NCBI GenBank assembly: GCA_037176885.1
Contig: JAWWNJ010000030.1
Coordinates: forward strand, 1,922,001 to 1,986,000
DNA from: Favolaschia claudopus
Lineage: Eukaryota > Basidiomycota > Agaricomycetes > Agaricales > Mycenaceae
Length of the DNA: 64,000 nt
Reading direction: 5' to 3'
The notes under the pieces are model-generated. The model saw nothing but the letters and a program-made list of their open reading frames with translations, had not been told where the DNA came from and searched no databases. Below are positions 1 to 10,024 of the stretch, in pieces. The position numbers and the translations under genes are program-made. Every line of letters begins with the position of its first letter. Within the stretch, counting starts at the first letter, position 1.

Positions 1-768
1 TGTACGCTTGCGGTGCCTGACTCGGTCGTCGGGCATATCGTTGGCTGTGGTGGTAAGGGTCTCCATCAGTCGCACGACATCCCCGGCGCCCAACTTCGAG
101 CCTATACTGATAAGGGTTCCCCCTTGGAGCGCCGTGTATCTATCCGCGGTACCGACCAGCAAATCGGTGAAGCGCTAATTGCGCTTGGGAAGCGTTTCAT
201 GCGTAAGCGTATCCGCTCTAAGAAGAAAGGTCCGTCACGCCTTTCCGGGGACCCTGCCCCTCCCCCTCCTGGCCCGGTGCCGGTTTTGCCGAACGCTTCT
301 GGCGAGGGCTGTCGCCCGCTGAAGAAGCGCGCACACCCCGTCCACCCGTCTCAGCCACCAGCTCTGGTTCCGCCCCCTCCAGCGGCCAGTGCTCAGCCGC
401 ACCCAGGTGCCGCTACACAGCCAAGGAAGTCTGGGGTGCGATTTGCACCACAGGAGTCTTCCTACCCCGCCTCTCACTCTCTACCCCATAACCCTGCCAC
501 CATCTCTATTCCTACGCAGGTAATGGCGTCCCCAATTCCTACTCCCCGCCCCAGCTCTACTCCTTATGCCCCCTCGGTGGCCATGTCCACTGCCGTCCCG
601 TCCCCCTCTCCACGTTCAGTAGCTCCTTCACCTATGGCCATTGATGCTATTCGACCTGAAAGGGGACGTCGACCACAGACGGCACGGCGAGGCGGTGCAG
701 TGTCTGCGTCTGATACGCGGATTGACTCCCAGGGCAACCTACTCTTCCGTGGCGGTCCAGGATTTTGA
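1..768 (+). CDS. KH-domain protein of LTR element X, C-terminal part (partial)
   Basis: The frame is open from base 1, so the start lies outside the window; it stops at 766-768. The first ~60 residues read as a KH-type RNA-binding domain: VVGHIVGCGGKGL contains the G-x-x-G loop, and it is followed by a strand-helix segment (VSIRGTDQQIGEALIALGKR). A basic stretch (RKRIRSKKK) and a Pro/Ser-rich low-complexity tail follow. About 50 bases after the stop a purine tract (819-831) leads directly into an LTR, so this is the 3'-most coding part of an LTR retroelement and not a host gene. The last ~150 codons recur at 15610-16062 in front of a second copy of the same LTR. KH domains are known from RNA-binding proteins; a role in packaging element RNA is inference. 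Confidence 0.7.
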   Translation, partial: CTLAVPDSVVGHIVGCGGKGLHQSHDIPGAQLRAYTDKGSPLERRVSIRGTDQQIGEALIALGKRFMRKRIRSKKKGPSRLSGDPAPPPPGPVPVLPNASGEGCRPLKKRAHPVHPSQPPALVPPPPAASAQPHPGAATQPRKSGVRFAPQESSYPASHSLPHNPATISIPTQVMASPIPTPRPSSTPYAPSVAMSTAVPSPSPRSVAPSPMAIDAIRPERGRRPQTARRGGAVSASDTRIDSQGNLLFRGGPGF

Positions 769-818
769 AAGATCATTCATTCTACTGGGCTTGGGTCTTC
801 GTCGAGGCGACAAATCTT

Positions 819-1004
819 GAAGAGGGGGTGATGTCAGGGGACTCCACAGCTATGACTTGGGCAGAAGTTCTCTGTCTCCAAGACATCATGCTGTGCTCAC
901 TTATGTCATATCTTACGTCACCTCTTGTATATAAGTAGTCCGCTGGGGATCTCTGATCCCCAGGTTTGTTATCGACTTGGCTCCTGGGCCCTTCTCCCCT
1001 TACA
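819..1004 (+). mobile_element. Family X polypurine tract and 3' LTR
   Basis: The purine tract AGAGGGGGTGA is followed at 832 by TGTCAGGGGACTCC and the repeat ends in CCCTTACA at 1004, giving a 173 bp LTR. A TATA-like box (TGTATATAAGTAG) lies near 926-938. The same LTR recurs at 16127-16299, 18236-18418 and 54321-54504. The right flank (1005 onward) is an unrelated gene-like sequence, so the element interrupted it; the partner 5' LTR and TSD lie left of the window. Confidence 0.85.
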
Positions 1005-1990
1005 GTCCTGGTCAAGAACTTTTGTTACCGCCACCCCTTGCGATGGTCGGGTGATTGCTCCGAAGTTTGATGTTGAATTTCTTGCTAACTTCATGTCGCA
1101 CCATTCCCTTTCGCTAATTAAACGCATAGTTGGCGAGCCGCTGGATCAGCCTCTGTACTCTTCCACGTCCGAATACTGCGATGCGAGGAATATCAGTATC
1201 TGGTCAACATTCCCGGCGTCGATGTGAGTGTTCTTTCTATAGTCGACGGAGAGAATGTTCTTATCTTTATCCAGCCAAGCATGATATCTCCTTGCCGCTC
1301 AGAGGCAGAGCATGCAGGGATCTCAGACTGCGTTGTCAGCTTTGCTCAGCTTGGAACTGTTAACATCGAGCACTATCCGGACTACCTTGCGACAGGGGAT
1401 GGTTTCAACGTTGTTGTAGAGGCTTTCGGAGGTCAAGACCGCCCTCATCACGTACTTGAGGTGAGCATTGTGCGCATACTTCATTCCTGTCTCATTTTTC
1501 CGGTGGTTCGCGACACCATGCCAAGAACTTATCAAAGCTGCCTTCGATCGCCAGGTCAAGGCAGCCTCGGATATCTTGAGATTCTTGTTCTTTGAGGAGA
1601 CTAATCCCGCAGACAACCCATGGGGCGATAATCACGAGATGATTGAGCTGATCAGCCGCTTCGTCATTCACTATCTCTTGGAGCCCGGTCATCCTCACCA
1701 TCCAGATCAAGTGATAGGCGCGCTGATCGACGCCGACTCCACGGCCGCTCGGGCTCTGGAGGGTGCGTTATCTATCTACCAAGCCCTACTTACAGTCTCA
1801 AATGTCGTCTCCCTCTCAGACCTTCTCTCCTGAGCAGCAGCTCAACAACACCAACCTCCCTCTTGCTGGATTTCCTCGCGACTTCCAAGGATATTCCTTC
1901 GACACCCACGGATTCGGCGACCAACTCCACTCCGAGCACAGGATGAACGCGAATTTACACGCGCCTCTCAGTCCCTACTTTGCCATTTGA
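1005..1990 (+). pseudogene. Hypothetical multi-exon gene, 5' truncated by element X
   Basis: I do not recognise the family. Protein-like segments follow one another on the plus strand: an exon reading ...FDVEFLANFMSHHSLSLIKR..., then (one frame over) ...VDGENVLIFIQPSM... to ...GGQDRPHHVLE at about 1459. After a GTGAGC...AG intron-like gap comes ELIKAAFDRQVKAASDILRF... to ...STAARALE at about 1760. A further short gap leads to a terminal Ser/Gln/Asn-rich exon ending in SPYFAI and a stop at 1988-1990. The frame change near 1195 is either a missed intron or a disabling indel. The start is missing because the X LTR abuts at 1004. Best read as a host-type gene killed by the retroelement, moderately sure that it is coding, not sure of exon edges. 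Confidence 0.45.
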
Positions 1991-2258
1991 CACGGCTCCT
2001 CCCTTCCTCGACTTGTCGACAAATCGACACATTGGCTATCTCCCGCCCGTTTCCGGTTCCACAGCCAACCCCCGTCCCTGCCCCATTCGTCATACGCGAC
2101 ATGAATGCGTTCCCGGCCCTTCCTGGGTCTGACGCAAGTACAACAACATCCGACACGACACGCCCCATTTAGACAGGTAACATAAGGCATCAAAGCCGGC
2201 ACATCTACATCAAAGCCGACACATCCGCCAAATTTGGACATTTCCGCTGTCAAACACA

Positions 2259-2753
2259 GTCTCCTACCCAGCCTCACTTCCGAGTGTTGGGGAGTCACTG
2301 AGGGCGTAGATTCACTGTGAATTCACTATGTGTAATATCAATTGACAAATTTGATCTTATTACTCCCGAACTTCAAACCCCCAACACTGGAGGCTGGCAT
2401 AAAACAACTGTAAACAACATAGCCACCTGCTTGAACAATTTTTTTCGTTCGCCGGCTCGTCATCTGCCTCGAGAATATAAAAGACCGGGGGAGCCTCCAA
2501 ATGCGTTTCTGAGTGCCTGGAACCTGGCACCTATTTCTGTGAAGTCGCAAAATATCGACAACAAATATTTTTCCGAAATGTGGCTATGTTGTTTACAGTT
2601 GTTTTATGCCAGCCTCCCTGGAGAGTGTTGGGGGTTTGAAGTTCGGGAGTAATAAGATCAAATTTGTCAATTGATATTACACATAGTGAATTCACAGTGA
2701 ATCTACGCCCTCAGTGACTCCCCAACACTCGGAAGTGAGGCTGGGTAGGAGAC
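2259..2753. mobile_element. Long-hairpin MITE / foldback element
   Basis: Two arms of about 165-172 bp are near-perfect inverted repeats. The left arm begins GTCTCCTACCCAGCC at 2259 and runs to about 2426; the right arm begins near 2579 and ends GGCTGGGTAGGAGAC at 2753. The ~150 bp centre has no recognisable coding sequence. I could not identify a convincing target-site duplication, so the superfamily is unassigned. Confidence 0.75.
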
Positions 2754-2954
2754 GTTGAAGGAAGGGAGTATTCGAGGCGGCAGGGGGAGACTGAAAGATA
2801 CGGGTCGCGGGGAATTGAAGTGTGCGAGGCAGAGGGGTGGGGGTAAGCAGCGATGATGAAAGTGCGAGGAGAGTCGGCGGGTCGCGCGTTTGTCCAGAGC
2901 GGTCTTTGATCCCATCACACAGTTATACCAATGTACTCGTTCCACTGCCAGTCC

Positions 2955-3800
2955 GGTGACTCCGGTCTATCTCATGCCTGCTGTACGGCAAAGTGACAAG
3001 TCGCCCCTCTCAAGCATTTCCTGATGAAGAGCTGAAAGCTCCTGCGTGGGCACCGACCAATATCCAGGATCCCGACAAAGACGAGGTTGTTTGGGCACTG
3101 TTCAAGGAACGTGTCGCGGGTTCGTGTCAGTTTTCTGGCATTCCAGGTAAACACAAACAACAGGTTGCGACCTTTCTTCCTCTGAGTCTCTACGGAGGCG
3201 GTTCGGTCTGGCTCACGTGCTGGAACAATGTGATCTGGGTGAGTGCATCGTGTCAAGCAACTTGAACTCGCGCATGGATTTAGGGAATACCTCTGCTCTA
3301 CAACAAACCGCAGGTACGAGGATATATTTTGTTGTAGCGCCTGTTTACAAGAGACTACCTCTGTTCCTGGGAAATTTGACCAGCTTGCGCACTGGAATCT
3401 CCAAAACACGAGAAGCTCCGGCGAGGATTTGACCGCTCCCTCCGCAAATTGGGGGAATCGGGATGCCAACCTATATCTGAACTACCCCGTTCGATTAATG
3501 TCGTGCCGGAGAATGGTCGAGCAACGGAGTGCTTGCAACTGGATCAAAAGGAAACGCTCGACCTGGCTAATAGCATCATCGAATCTGTGTGCTCTTCTGT
3601 TGTGTGTACATATATCCTTAGCATCTTAATTTCAGGCAGATAGCGCGTGGCACTCGGATCATTGACCAAGGCCTTGCCACGCAGGATCTTGCTCAGAGTA
3701 CAGGCTCCGGCACCGGCCTGGTGTCCGATTCGACTCCACCAAAAAGCAGCCTTAGACGGAGTCCTAACCTCTGTGCTGCTCTGTGCGATGATTGAGCCAC
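2955..3800 (+). pseudogene. Hypothetical gene remnant with several exon-like blocks
   Basis: Unknown family. An exon-like block at about 2993-3238 reads ...FPDEELKAPAWAPTNIQ... to ...GGGSVWLTCWNNVIW and ends at a GTGAGT donor. After a ~45 nt gap an AG acceptor at 3284 leads into a block with several cysteines (EDIFCCSACL). A third frame carries ...LGESGCQPISELPRSINVV... and ...QLDQKETLDLANSIIES; it is followed by a possible intron ending TTTCAG at 3636 and a last block ending ...RRSPNLCAALCDD and a stop near 3798. Frames shift between blocks more often than introns explain, so I treat this as a decayed gene. Confidence 0.3.
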
Positions 3801-4013
3801 GACCCAGACACTATCCCAACCGCCTCCGAAGGGCAGAAGATTCCACGACACGGTGGCCTGCCCGGTCAAAATACGACGGAAGCTTCGTAACATGCCTCGT
3901 TTCCGGCGCAAGCGATTAGTATACTCTATATATACCCATGAAGCCATATCGTGGGACAATTGAGTGCGCATGGCATAAGTATGCACACTCGATATTCCAA
4001 CAGGTGCTGCACC

Positions 4014-4161
4014 TGTTGGAATTGTTAGAAGGACTTGAGAAGGACGATATTATTCATATCTCATGTGTCATCCCTACATGTAAGTACTCGGCCCTGTCGT
4101 ACTGGTATATATTGATCCCTTCTTCCCCTTCTACCACCATCTCAACAGGTTATGGGCCTGG
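4014..4161 (+). mobile_element. Copia-type LTR end with primer-binding site (fragment)
   Basis: TGTTGGAATTGTTAG at 4014 to ...CATCTCAACA at 4147 has LTR-like ends and a TATA-like TATATATTGATCCC. It is followed directly by GGTTATGGGCCTGG (4148-4161). That string matches the well-known Copia primer site complementary to the anticodon arm of initiator tRNA-Met, which the other Copia elements here also use. No second copy of this LTR is present, so it is a relic or a truncated 5' end. Confidence 0.55.
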
Positions 4162-4923
4162 CGATTTTTTAATTTTACTCTGCTATTCTTGCTGCGCGCG
4201 ACAGGATTCACTCGAGTGTCCTAAAATGGAATGTATGGGAAAAAGCTTAAGACGACGAATGACTGAGAGTGACTGGGTAGGCTGTACCCTGCTGTAGCTG
4301 GCTGTGCCGTGGCAGTACTTCAGCAATACCCAGACAGCACCGGAACCGACGCGTCTCCTACAACAGATCCAAGTGATATCAAAGTGATATTAATAATATG
4401 CATATGCGTTGAACTGCTCGCGATCAATTTTGATGGCCCGATCAGGCATATAATGATGAAGTCCTTGATCCGTAGATGATGTTCAAAAGTTGTTGGACAA
4501 AATGTGGGCCGGACGTTGAGTTGCTCGAGGAACCTGAAAAGTAACTCAATGGCGACGGCCTCCAGCCAACAGATGTCGATCCCCGGCCGCTTCCAGTCTG
4601 GCGTGAGTTGTAGCGCATACCAATAGGTACCGATAACAACTGCTACACCCCAGGATGTACTCGCATCGACATAGATGCCTAGATCCTGCAGGGGACCCAG
4701 TGGACGAAGCTGGCGGAATGAGGAGACATCGATGAGCTTGGTTTCCCACCAACGCAGAGTGTTGCGCGCGGAATTCGACAAGTAACGGCGAGCAAAGGAG
4801 TTTCCCTTGTACCCGGCCATTAAATTTGAAAAAACCGCGAGGTGGGAAGCGCCATCGGGATAGATGAAGCAGAGGTGACAGAGCGAGCCATGAATCTCCT
4901 GTATATCAAGAAGCTCGTGTTTA

Positions 4924-5469
4924 TGGTGCCCTCCGCTTAGTCGCCGCCAAAAATGTACTAGTCCCAAATCGGCCGAAGGCCGAATTTTTTTTTGTATATA
5001 CCTCTTTTCGCCTGCAGAAAGACACTTTTCTACATCTACACTGTCTATAATACGTCTGCCCGTCTTCCATGGTCCGCAAACGAAAATACTTGTTGAGTGC
5101 GGCAGCCAGAGCGCGTGCTGGTCGACATCCTCGTGCCGAATCATCGTCACCGTCATCCGGCATGGCGACTCAGGATGCTCAATTACACGTCCGCAAGTTT
5201 AGTTCTAAGGTATACAAGTCTCACAGACGTATCCCACAACGTGTCGCAGAGAGTTTTGACTAGTAGGGACATATTCGGAGGGACAGTCCCAATTTGGGGG
5301 GTCAGAAGTTTTATAACTCGCTCAATTTTGTCGCTATAAAAATTCTGTCTTGCCAAAAGATTCCTTGCGTGAAACTGAGTGTTTTCCCAAGAGGAATAAA
5401 AAATCGGTGTTTTCCTGGCCGAGTAGTAACGGTTGTCACAAATTGGTGGTGACTAAGTGGAGGGCACCA
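4924..5469. mobile_element. TA-flanked MITE inside DIRS-1 pol
   Basis: The terminal inver­ted repeats are 27 bp: TGGTGCCCTCCGCTTAGTCG... at 4924-4950 and its complement at 5443-5469. The three mismatches are all G versus A at CpG positions. TA dinucleotides flank both ends (4922-4923 and 5470-5471). Removing the element and one TA joins ...RNMMTKSS to KHELLDIQE, restoring the usual DIRS spacing between the RT and the IHGSLCH block. TA duplication suggests a Tc1/mariner-mobilised MITE. Confidence 0.8.
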
Positions 5470-5976
5470 TAGATGACTTCGTCATCATGTTGCGAACTCG
5501 AGCAAGATACTTGAGGCGCTTCTCATCAGGGAGGGAGACACGTCGGTTGGGCAAGTCCCAAAGAAAGCCGAGATAGATGATCGAGTCGAAGAAGTCAGCA
5601 CCTGTCTTGGTGGGATGCCAAGGTGTGTTCAGAGGAAGAATGGGAGCAAGGATGAATGTACGATTGAAATGGTAAGAGAAGCGGTCTGAGAAAGAAGATG
5701 CTGAGGGGAAACGGACAACGGGAAGGTCGTCCTCATATTTGAGAACGCGACCGTGAATGCCAATCTCTGCCTGCCAATATCAACAAGGGCGTTGCAGATC
5801 TGCCCCGCATTACTGCTAGCCGACGCAAGGCCAAAAGGACAACAGTGATCAAGATAGAATTTTTGGTCGTAGTGCACAACAAGGAATGGTTTATGATGAG
5901 GAAGTACGGGACATGTACGATGAAAGGATTTAATATCGAAAGCACAGGCTTGTGCGCCGGGAGGAGCTGAGGCAAC

Positions 5977-6256
5977 CTGAGAGAGAGAAGTGTGAGGAAC
6001 ATGTAGGAAACATGTTTACAGAGGACGAGGAGAGAAAGATGACAAGCAGATAAGCTTGATAAGATGAAGGACGCCGTCGCGCCAAAGATGAGGATGGACG
6101 CCGTCGCGCCAGAGGTGAGGAGAGGGACGTCGTCACGCCAGATTGATGACCTCCGCCGAAGCTTTGGCATAAAGGTGCGCAAAGCACACGAAGAAAATGG
6201 TGTGGGGGGGGGGGGGGGGGGGGGGGGGGGGGTAAAACATACAACGAGCCACTCAC
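5977..6256 (-). other. 280 bp intron in DIRS-1 pol with a G29 run
   Basis: On the minus strand the coding sequence stops at GCGGAACTG, followed by the donor GTGAGTGG. The acceptor CTCTCTCTCAG is followed by GTTGCCTCAGC, and the joined reading is AEL-VASAPPGAQACAFDIKS in frame. Inside are an uninterrupted run of 29 C (29 G on plus, 6204-6232) and three copies of GGCGCGACGGCGTCC-like sequence (6068-6140). Splice signals and the restored conserved block support an intron rather than an insertion. Confidence 0.6.
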
Positions 6257-6865
6257 CAGTTCCGCCATCTTCGCTGGCATGTCGAATCTCGTCGGAAAAT
6301 CCTCCTTCGCAATGAACGAATTCACCGCAGGATCTTGTCACCCTTTGCAAGGTTCCGGCAAACTCTCTTCTTCGGCGGCAAATCTGGGCCCTCATCGTGA
6401 GAAGCGACGATGAGGGGCGAGGCGTAAAAGGCGCCACGGCAGACCATTTCCATCTCGGACCGCGAGAATGGACTCTCCATGCGTCCGGCTTCCAGCTCGG
6501 TGCGCAGGTACTCCAAGACTGTCTCGCGTTCCGACAAGGCTGAGGGGTGGTTGGGAATGATGACCGTGGAGGAGAGGCGAGGAAGACGACCGAGAGGGAA
6601 GCCATAGCGCAGATTGCGGATGAGGTGGGGATAGGCTGAGGCTGGCTGAGGTGAGATTGTGCTTCGCTAAAAGGGCTTGAAACGTGTCGACATCATACGG
6701 CTGCACCACGCGGTCAAGCAACGAGTACGGTAGCCGAGGAGAAGTCGTTCACGCCGCGCGGGTGCGGACGCAGATGCACTGCCGGGAGCAAGTCAGGATA
6801 TGTGAGAGTAGTAGGTGTAGGATTAGAGATGTGCTCAAGAAAAGAAAGCGGATGAGGCACAAAAT

Positions 6866-9800
6866 CAGGGTATGATGACCCCGTCTCGTACTCTTCGACA
6901 CATGGGATGTCTTGCCAGGGCGGGGTGATCGCCGCCGCAGAGGGAGCAGGCATTATCAGAATATAAACCGAGGTGGCTGGAAGCCGATAGAGCTCGATCG
7001 GAACAAGAGCTGCTGGAGTGCAGGTGCAGGAGCACACGGAGGGGCACAAGAGAGAAAGACTCAGAGGTCAAGATGGGGGTTAAGAGTAAGAGTGATTGAT
7101 TGTAGACCATACTCAACTACGGGAAGTATATAGATGTAGATAGATATCAAGAGATAAGGAACATCCCAACTCGGAATGATGCGAACGAACAAATTCATGT
7201 CCTGACACTCCCACCTTCGCAAAGAACGAGATATAGCCTACAAAGGAATAAAAGCAACAATAACGAATGTGCGAGAGCTCCCACCGAATAGCACATTCAG
7301 AAGACAGAAAGAACTATAGCAGTCATACCAAAAACAACGCCCAGGGCAGCGCAAACTGCAATCGAGACAATGGCTACAGTCCCCGTCACCGAACGGTCGA
7401 AAAGACAGTTGCGCTACAATGGAGAAGTCGGCGAGAACAAGTTTAGTCTCCGCAACCCTGCTATAATTGGTCGCCCAAATGTGCGATCCATGTGGAAGCC
7501 CATGAGCTTTCACCTGGTGATGACCAGATCCTGCGTGCATAGCCATTAGATACCTAGAAAAAATACCAGCGAAAATTGGCTCCAGTATCCAAGTGAACAA
7601 TAAAATCTGGATGTGGTATGCTGTGTGCGCAAGTACAGCACAGCAGGTGGAGCAGCAATGTTGGCTCCCACCTATCCCAAGAGACCGCAGCTTGCAGTGC
7701 AGTGGTTAGGATTGGAAGTTCGTGGTGTGTTCTGCCGAACGGTAAGGGTTGTGATCCTGTGATGGAAAGGAAGAGGTCGGCAGAATGAATATGGAAGCTG
7801 ATGTTGGTAGGAATTGTCGTGCAAGGGGAAGTGAACCGGCATTGGCTGTACACCAGAGGAGCACCGTTGGAATCCGCGGAACAGCAGGACAATTGAGGTA
7901 AATAATAACCTCCTCGAGGGTGAGAATGCTGGGGATGATGGATGGATCATGGAAGGAAACAATTCCTTTACCCAGTGAGGATCCAGAGAGAGGTCGAAGC
8001 GGCACACAGTGTGGGAGAACTGAGCACAGTGTGTGGGAAAGAACTTTCGGAGAGTCATCGGGATGAGCAGGTCATGTGCACGGACACTTGACATCCGTGA
8101 GAGGTCTGTACAGCAGCGTGAGAACCAGTAGATGCTGTAGAGATAAGAGTGTCGAGGCTGCAGTGTAAGGGAGGCTCGAGAGGAAGACCTAGGAAGAACA
8201 GCAAAGAGTCGAGGTGGATGCGAGGATGGCGTAGATCAGGATGAGCAGTGGAATTAACGAGTGGATGGTAAGATTCCGGAGGCACGCTGGAGCAAGCCGC
8301 TCTCGCATCAAGCTCAGGCGCTAGGGCGCGGGGCCCATAACCTATCAGAATATAAACCGAGGTGGCTGGAAGCCGATAGAGCTCGATCGGAACAAGAGCT
8401 GCTGGAGTGCAGGTGCAGGAGCACACGGAGGGGCACAAGAGAGAAAGACTCAGAGGTCAAGATGGGGGTTAAGAGTAAGAGTGATTGATTGTAGACCATA
8501 CTCAACTACGGGAAGTATATAGATGTAGATAGATATCAAGAGATAAGGAACATCCCAACTCGGAATGATGCGAACGAACAAATTCATGTCCTGACAGGCA
8601 TGGACTCGGTCTGCGTCATGGGCAACAGTGCAGGACTTGTTGATGTTGAAGCCGATGCAGAGGGACTTTGAGCCTTGGCCACGAAAAGGTTTGATGGTGC
8701 GAATGTCGCGAGTTTCGACGAGAAGTCGGGAGAAATGATCTGTCCCGTCTTGAAATGTGGCTTTTGTGGAGGAGTGATCTTGTGCCATGTGCGGCCCTGC
8801 GCAGATGAGGCAGCAGGGGGTGCGATCCCGAGCAGCGGATCCCTCGCGGGTGATTGGAGGAGCACCCCGCGGTTCGTCGCCTCGAGTACACCGGGGCTGC
8901 TTGGTGGCAGACGGATTCTGATCGTCATGAAGGGCGCGCTTGGAAGGCGAGGACGCAGGTGTAGCGGGCGGTAGCGACGAGGGGGTCATGCCGAGGGAGC
9001 GTATGTAATCGTGAGTGCTCTGTGCAATACCAATGCGCTGCTCCCAAAGACGGTGGTCAAAAATGCCGTCTCGGAACAGCTCATAGCGGAGCTTTCGCTC
9101 GACAGGGCTCCAGATCGACATGGACTCCTCAAAACAATCAAGGTTGGCGAAGAACAGTACGTGTTTCTCGAATTCCGAGGCGTGAGTGTACTTCGGGCCG
9201 GAGGGGTTAGCGGGGTCTAGCGGCGGGCACAGGAGCTTGAACGAATTGAGGAGGTTGCGAGCGGATTGGCGCCAGAGTCCAGGCGTAAGTTGAGCTTCAT
9301 CTTCTTCACCCAGTTCTCTGAGCGCCTTGGCGACGTTTACGACCATGACGGATGGCGGAGCTATCAGGGAGGAGGTTTGGACGGCAGTGATGGTGGTGGT
9401 TGGGATGGAATGAGGATAGTCGAAGGCTTGTCTAAGTATCTTGTCGCTCCACCAGTGGAGAGGAAAATAAATCTTGTGGTGTAGAGAAACGTGGAAGATG
9501 TCGGGGATGGGAGTCTCACCGGTTGCGACAGCGGAAACGATGCGTGGGTTGACCATGAGCTGCGTTCCGAATATAGGACGGGCAGCCTTGGCTTTCTCGG
9601 CCTCTCTGGCGGCACGTTCAGCCTCGCGCTTTGCCTTCTCATCCATATCAGCCCGGGCAGCCTTCATGCGCTCGGTAGCGATGAAGATCGTCATATACAC
9701 AGGAAGAGGTCCCGTGGATTCAACAACATCCTTCGATGCGACGAGAAGAGACTTTTCTTCGTCGGTGTAAGTGAAATGAGAAAGGAGGGGAGCGCCAACA

Positions 9801-10024
9801 TCAAGAGTGCCGACACCAGCAGTGGAGGCAGCGGCGTCTTGGTAAGCGCGAGTCAGTGCAAGACTAGTCTCATTACTGCGTTCGATAACCAGATTTCGAG
9901 CGTTCTTAGGCGCGAGATTCATCCCAACTGGCGCAGGAACTTCTGGTGGTGTCGTCATATAGGCGGCGAAGTCAAAAGTGGACGGGAGAGGAAGTGGGAG
10001 GCCGCAAAGAGATGTGGTGGTCAT
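6866..10024 (-). pseudogene. DIRS-1 gag-like ORF1, split by element F
   Basis: It starts at an ATG at 10024 (MTTTSLCGLPLPLPSTFDF...) and runs to 8602, is interrupted by F, and resumes at 6953 to a stop at 6866. The uninterrupted product would be about 500 residues. It shows a charged helical stretch (EKAKREAERAAREAEKAK), a middle region typical of gag-like proteins (...SPVERKLRYELFRDGIFDHRLW...) and a C-terminal Cys/His pattern (CCLICAGPHMAQDH, then VHACSLCGGDHPALARHPMC). ORF1 with such knuckles upstream of a DIRS RT is usual in basidiomycetes. The end overlaps the beginning of the pol frame. The function as a nucleic-acid-binding structural protein is inferred from position and motifs. Confidence 0.7.
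6954..8596 (-). mobile_element. Copia-like LTR element F, complete ends, non-autonomous
   Basis: Two 254 bp LTRs (6954-7207 and 8343-8596) appear identical by eye. On the minus strand they start TGTCAGGACATG and end TTCTGATA. The 5 bp TSD GGCAT is at 6949-6953 and 8597-8601. The primer site GGTTATGGGCCCCGC lies just inside the 5' LTR (8342 downward), and the polypurine tract GGTGGGAG abuts the 3' LTR (7208-7215). The 1.1 kb interior has no convincing ORF; a DTGA-like motif near 7590 may be a relic of a Copia protease. It sits in the DIRS-1 gag-like ORF: deleting it restores HDADRVHA-CSLCGGDHPAL. Identical LTRs imply a recent insertion. Confidence 0.9.

Larger units (their letters stand above)
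4433..6900 (-). pseudogene. DIRS-type reverse transcriptase / RNase H (pol) of element DIRS-1
   Basis: Read on the minus strand: an N-terminal block near 6715-6400 (LIRNLRYGFPLGRLPR..., ALSERETVLEYLRTELEAG); ILRPVNSFIAK-like sequence to ...DMPAKMAEL at 6257; an intron (5977-6256); then ...FDIKSFHRTCPV..., FYLDHCCPFGLASASSNAG and the catalytic KYEDDLPVVR near 5725. The RNase H part follows as HGSLCHLCFIYPDGASHL, GPLQDLGIYVDASTSWGVAV and WLEAVAIELLFRFLEQLNVR, ending near 4510. These are characteristic of fungal DIRS retrotransposons, which integrate with a tyrosine recombinase. A TA-flanked MITE splits the ORF at 4922-5471, a frameshift lies near 6640, and no recombinase domain is visible downstream, so the copy is dead and 3' truncated. 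Confidence 0.8.

Noticed and set aside
6204..6232. G29 run as an assembly gap filler
   Set aside because: It lies inside a well-bounded intron with normal flanks; it may still vary in length, but I see no sign of a join.
7238..8094. Several minus-strand ORFs of 100-140 codons inside element F
   Set aside because: Overlapping frames, low complexity and no convincing domain; at most decayed Copia pol, so not listed as genes.
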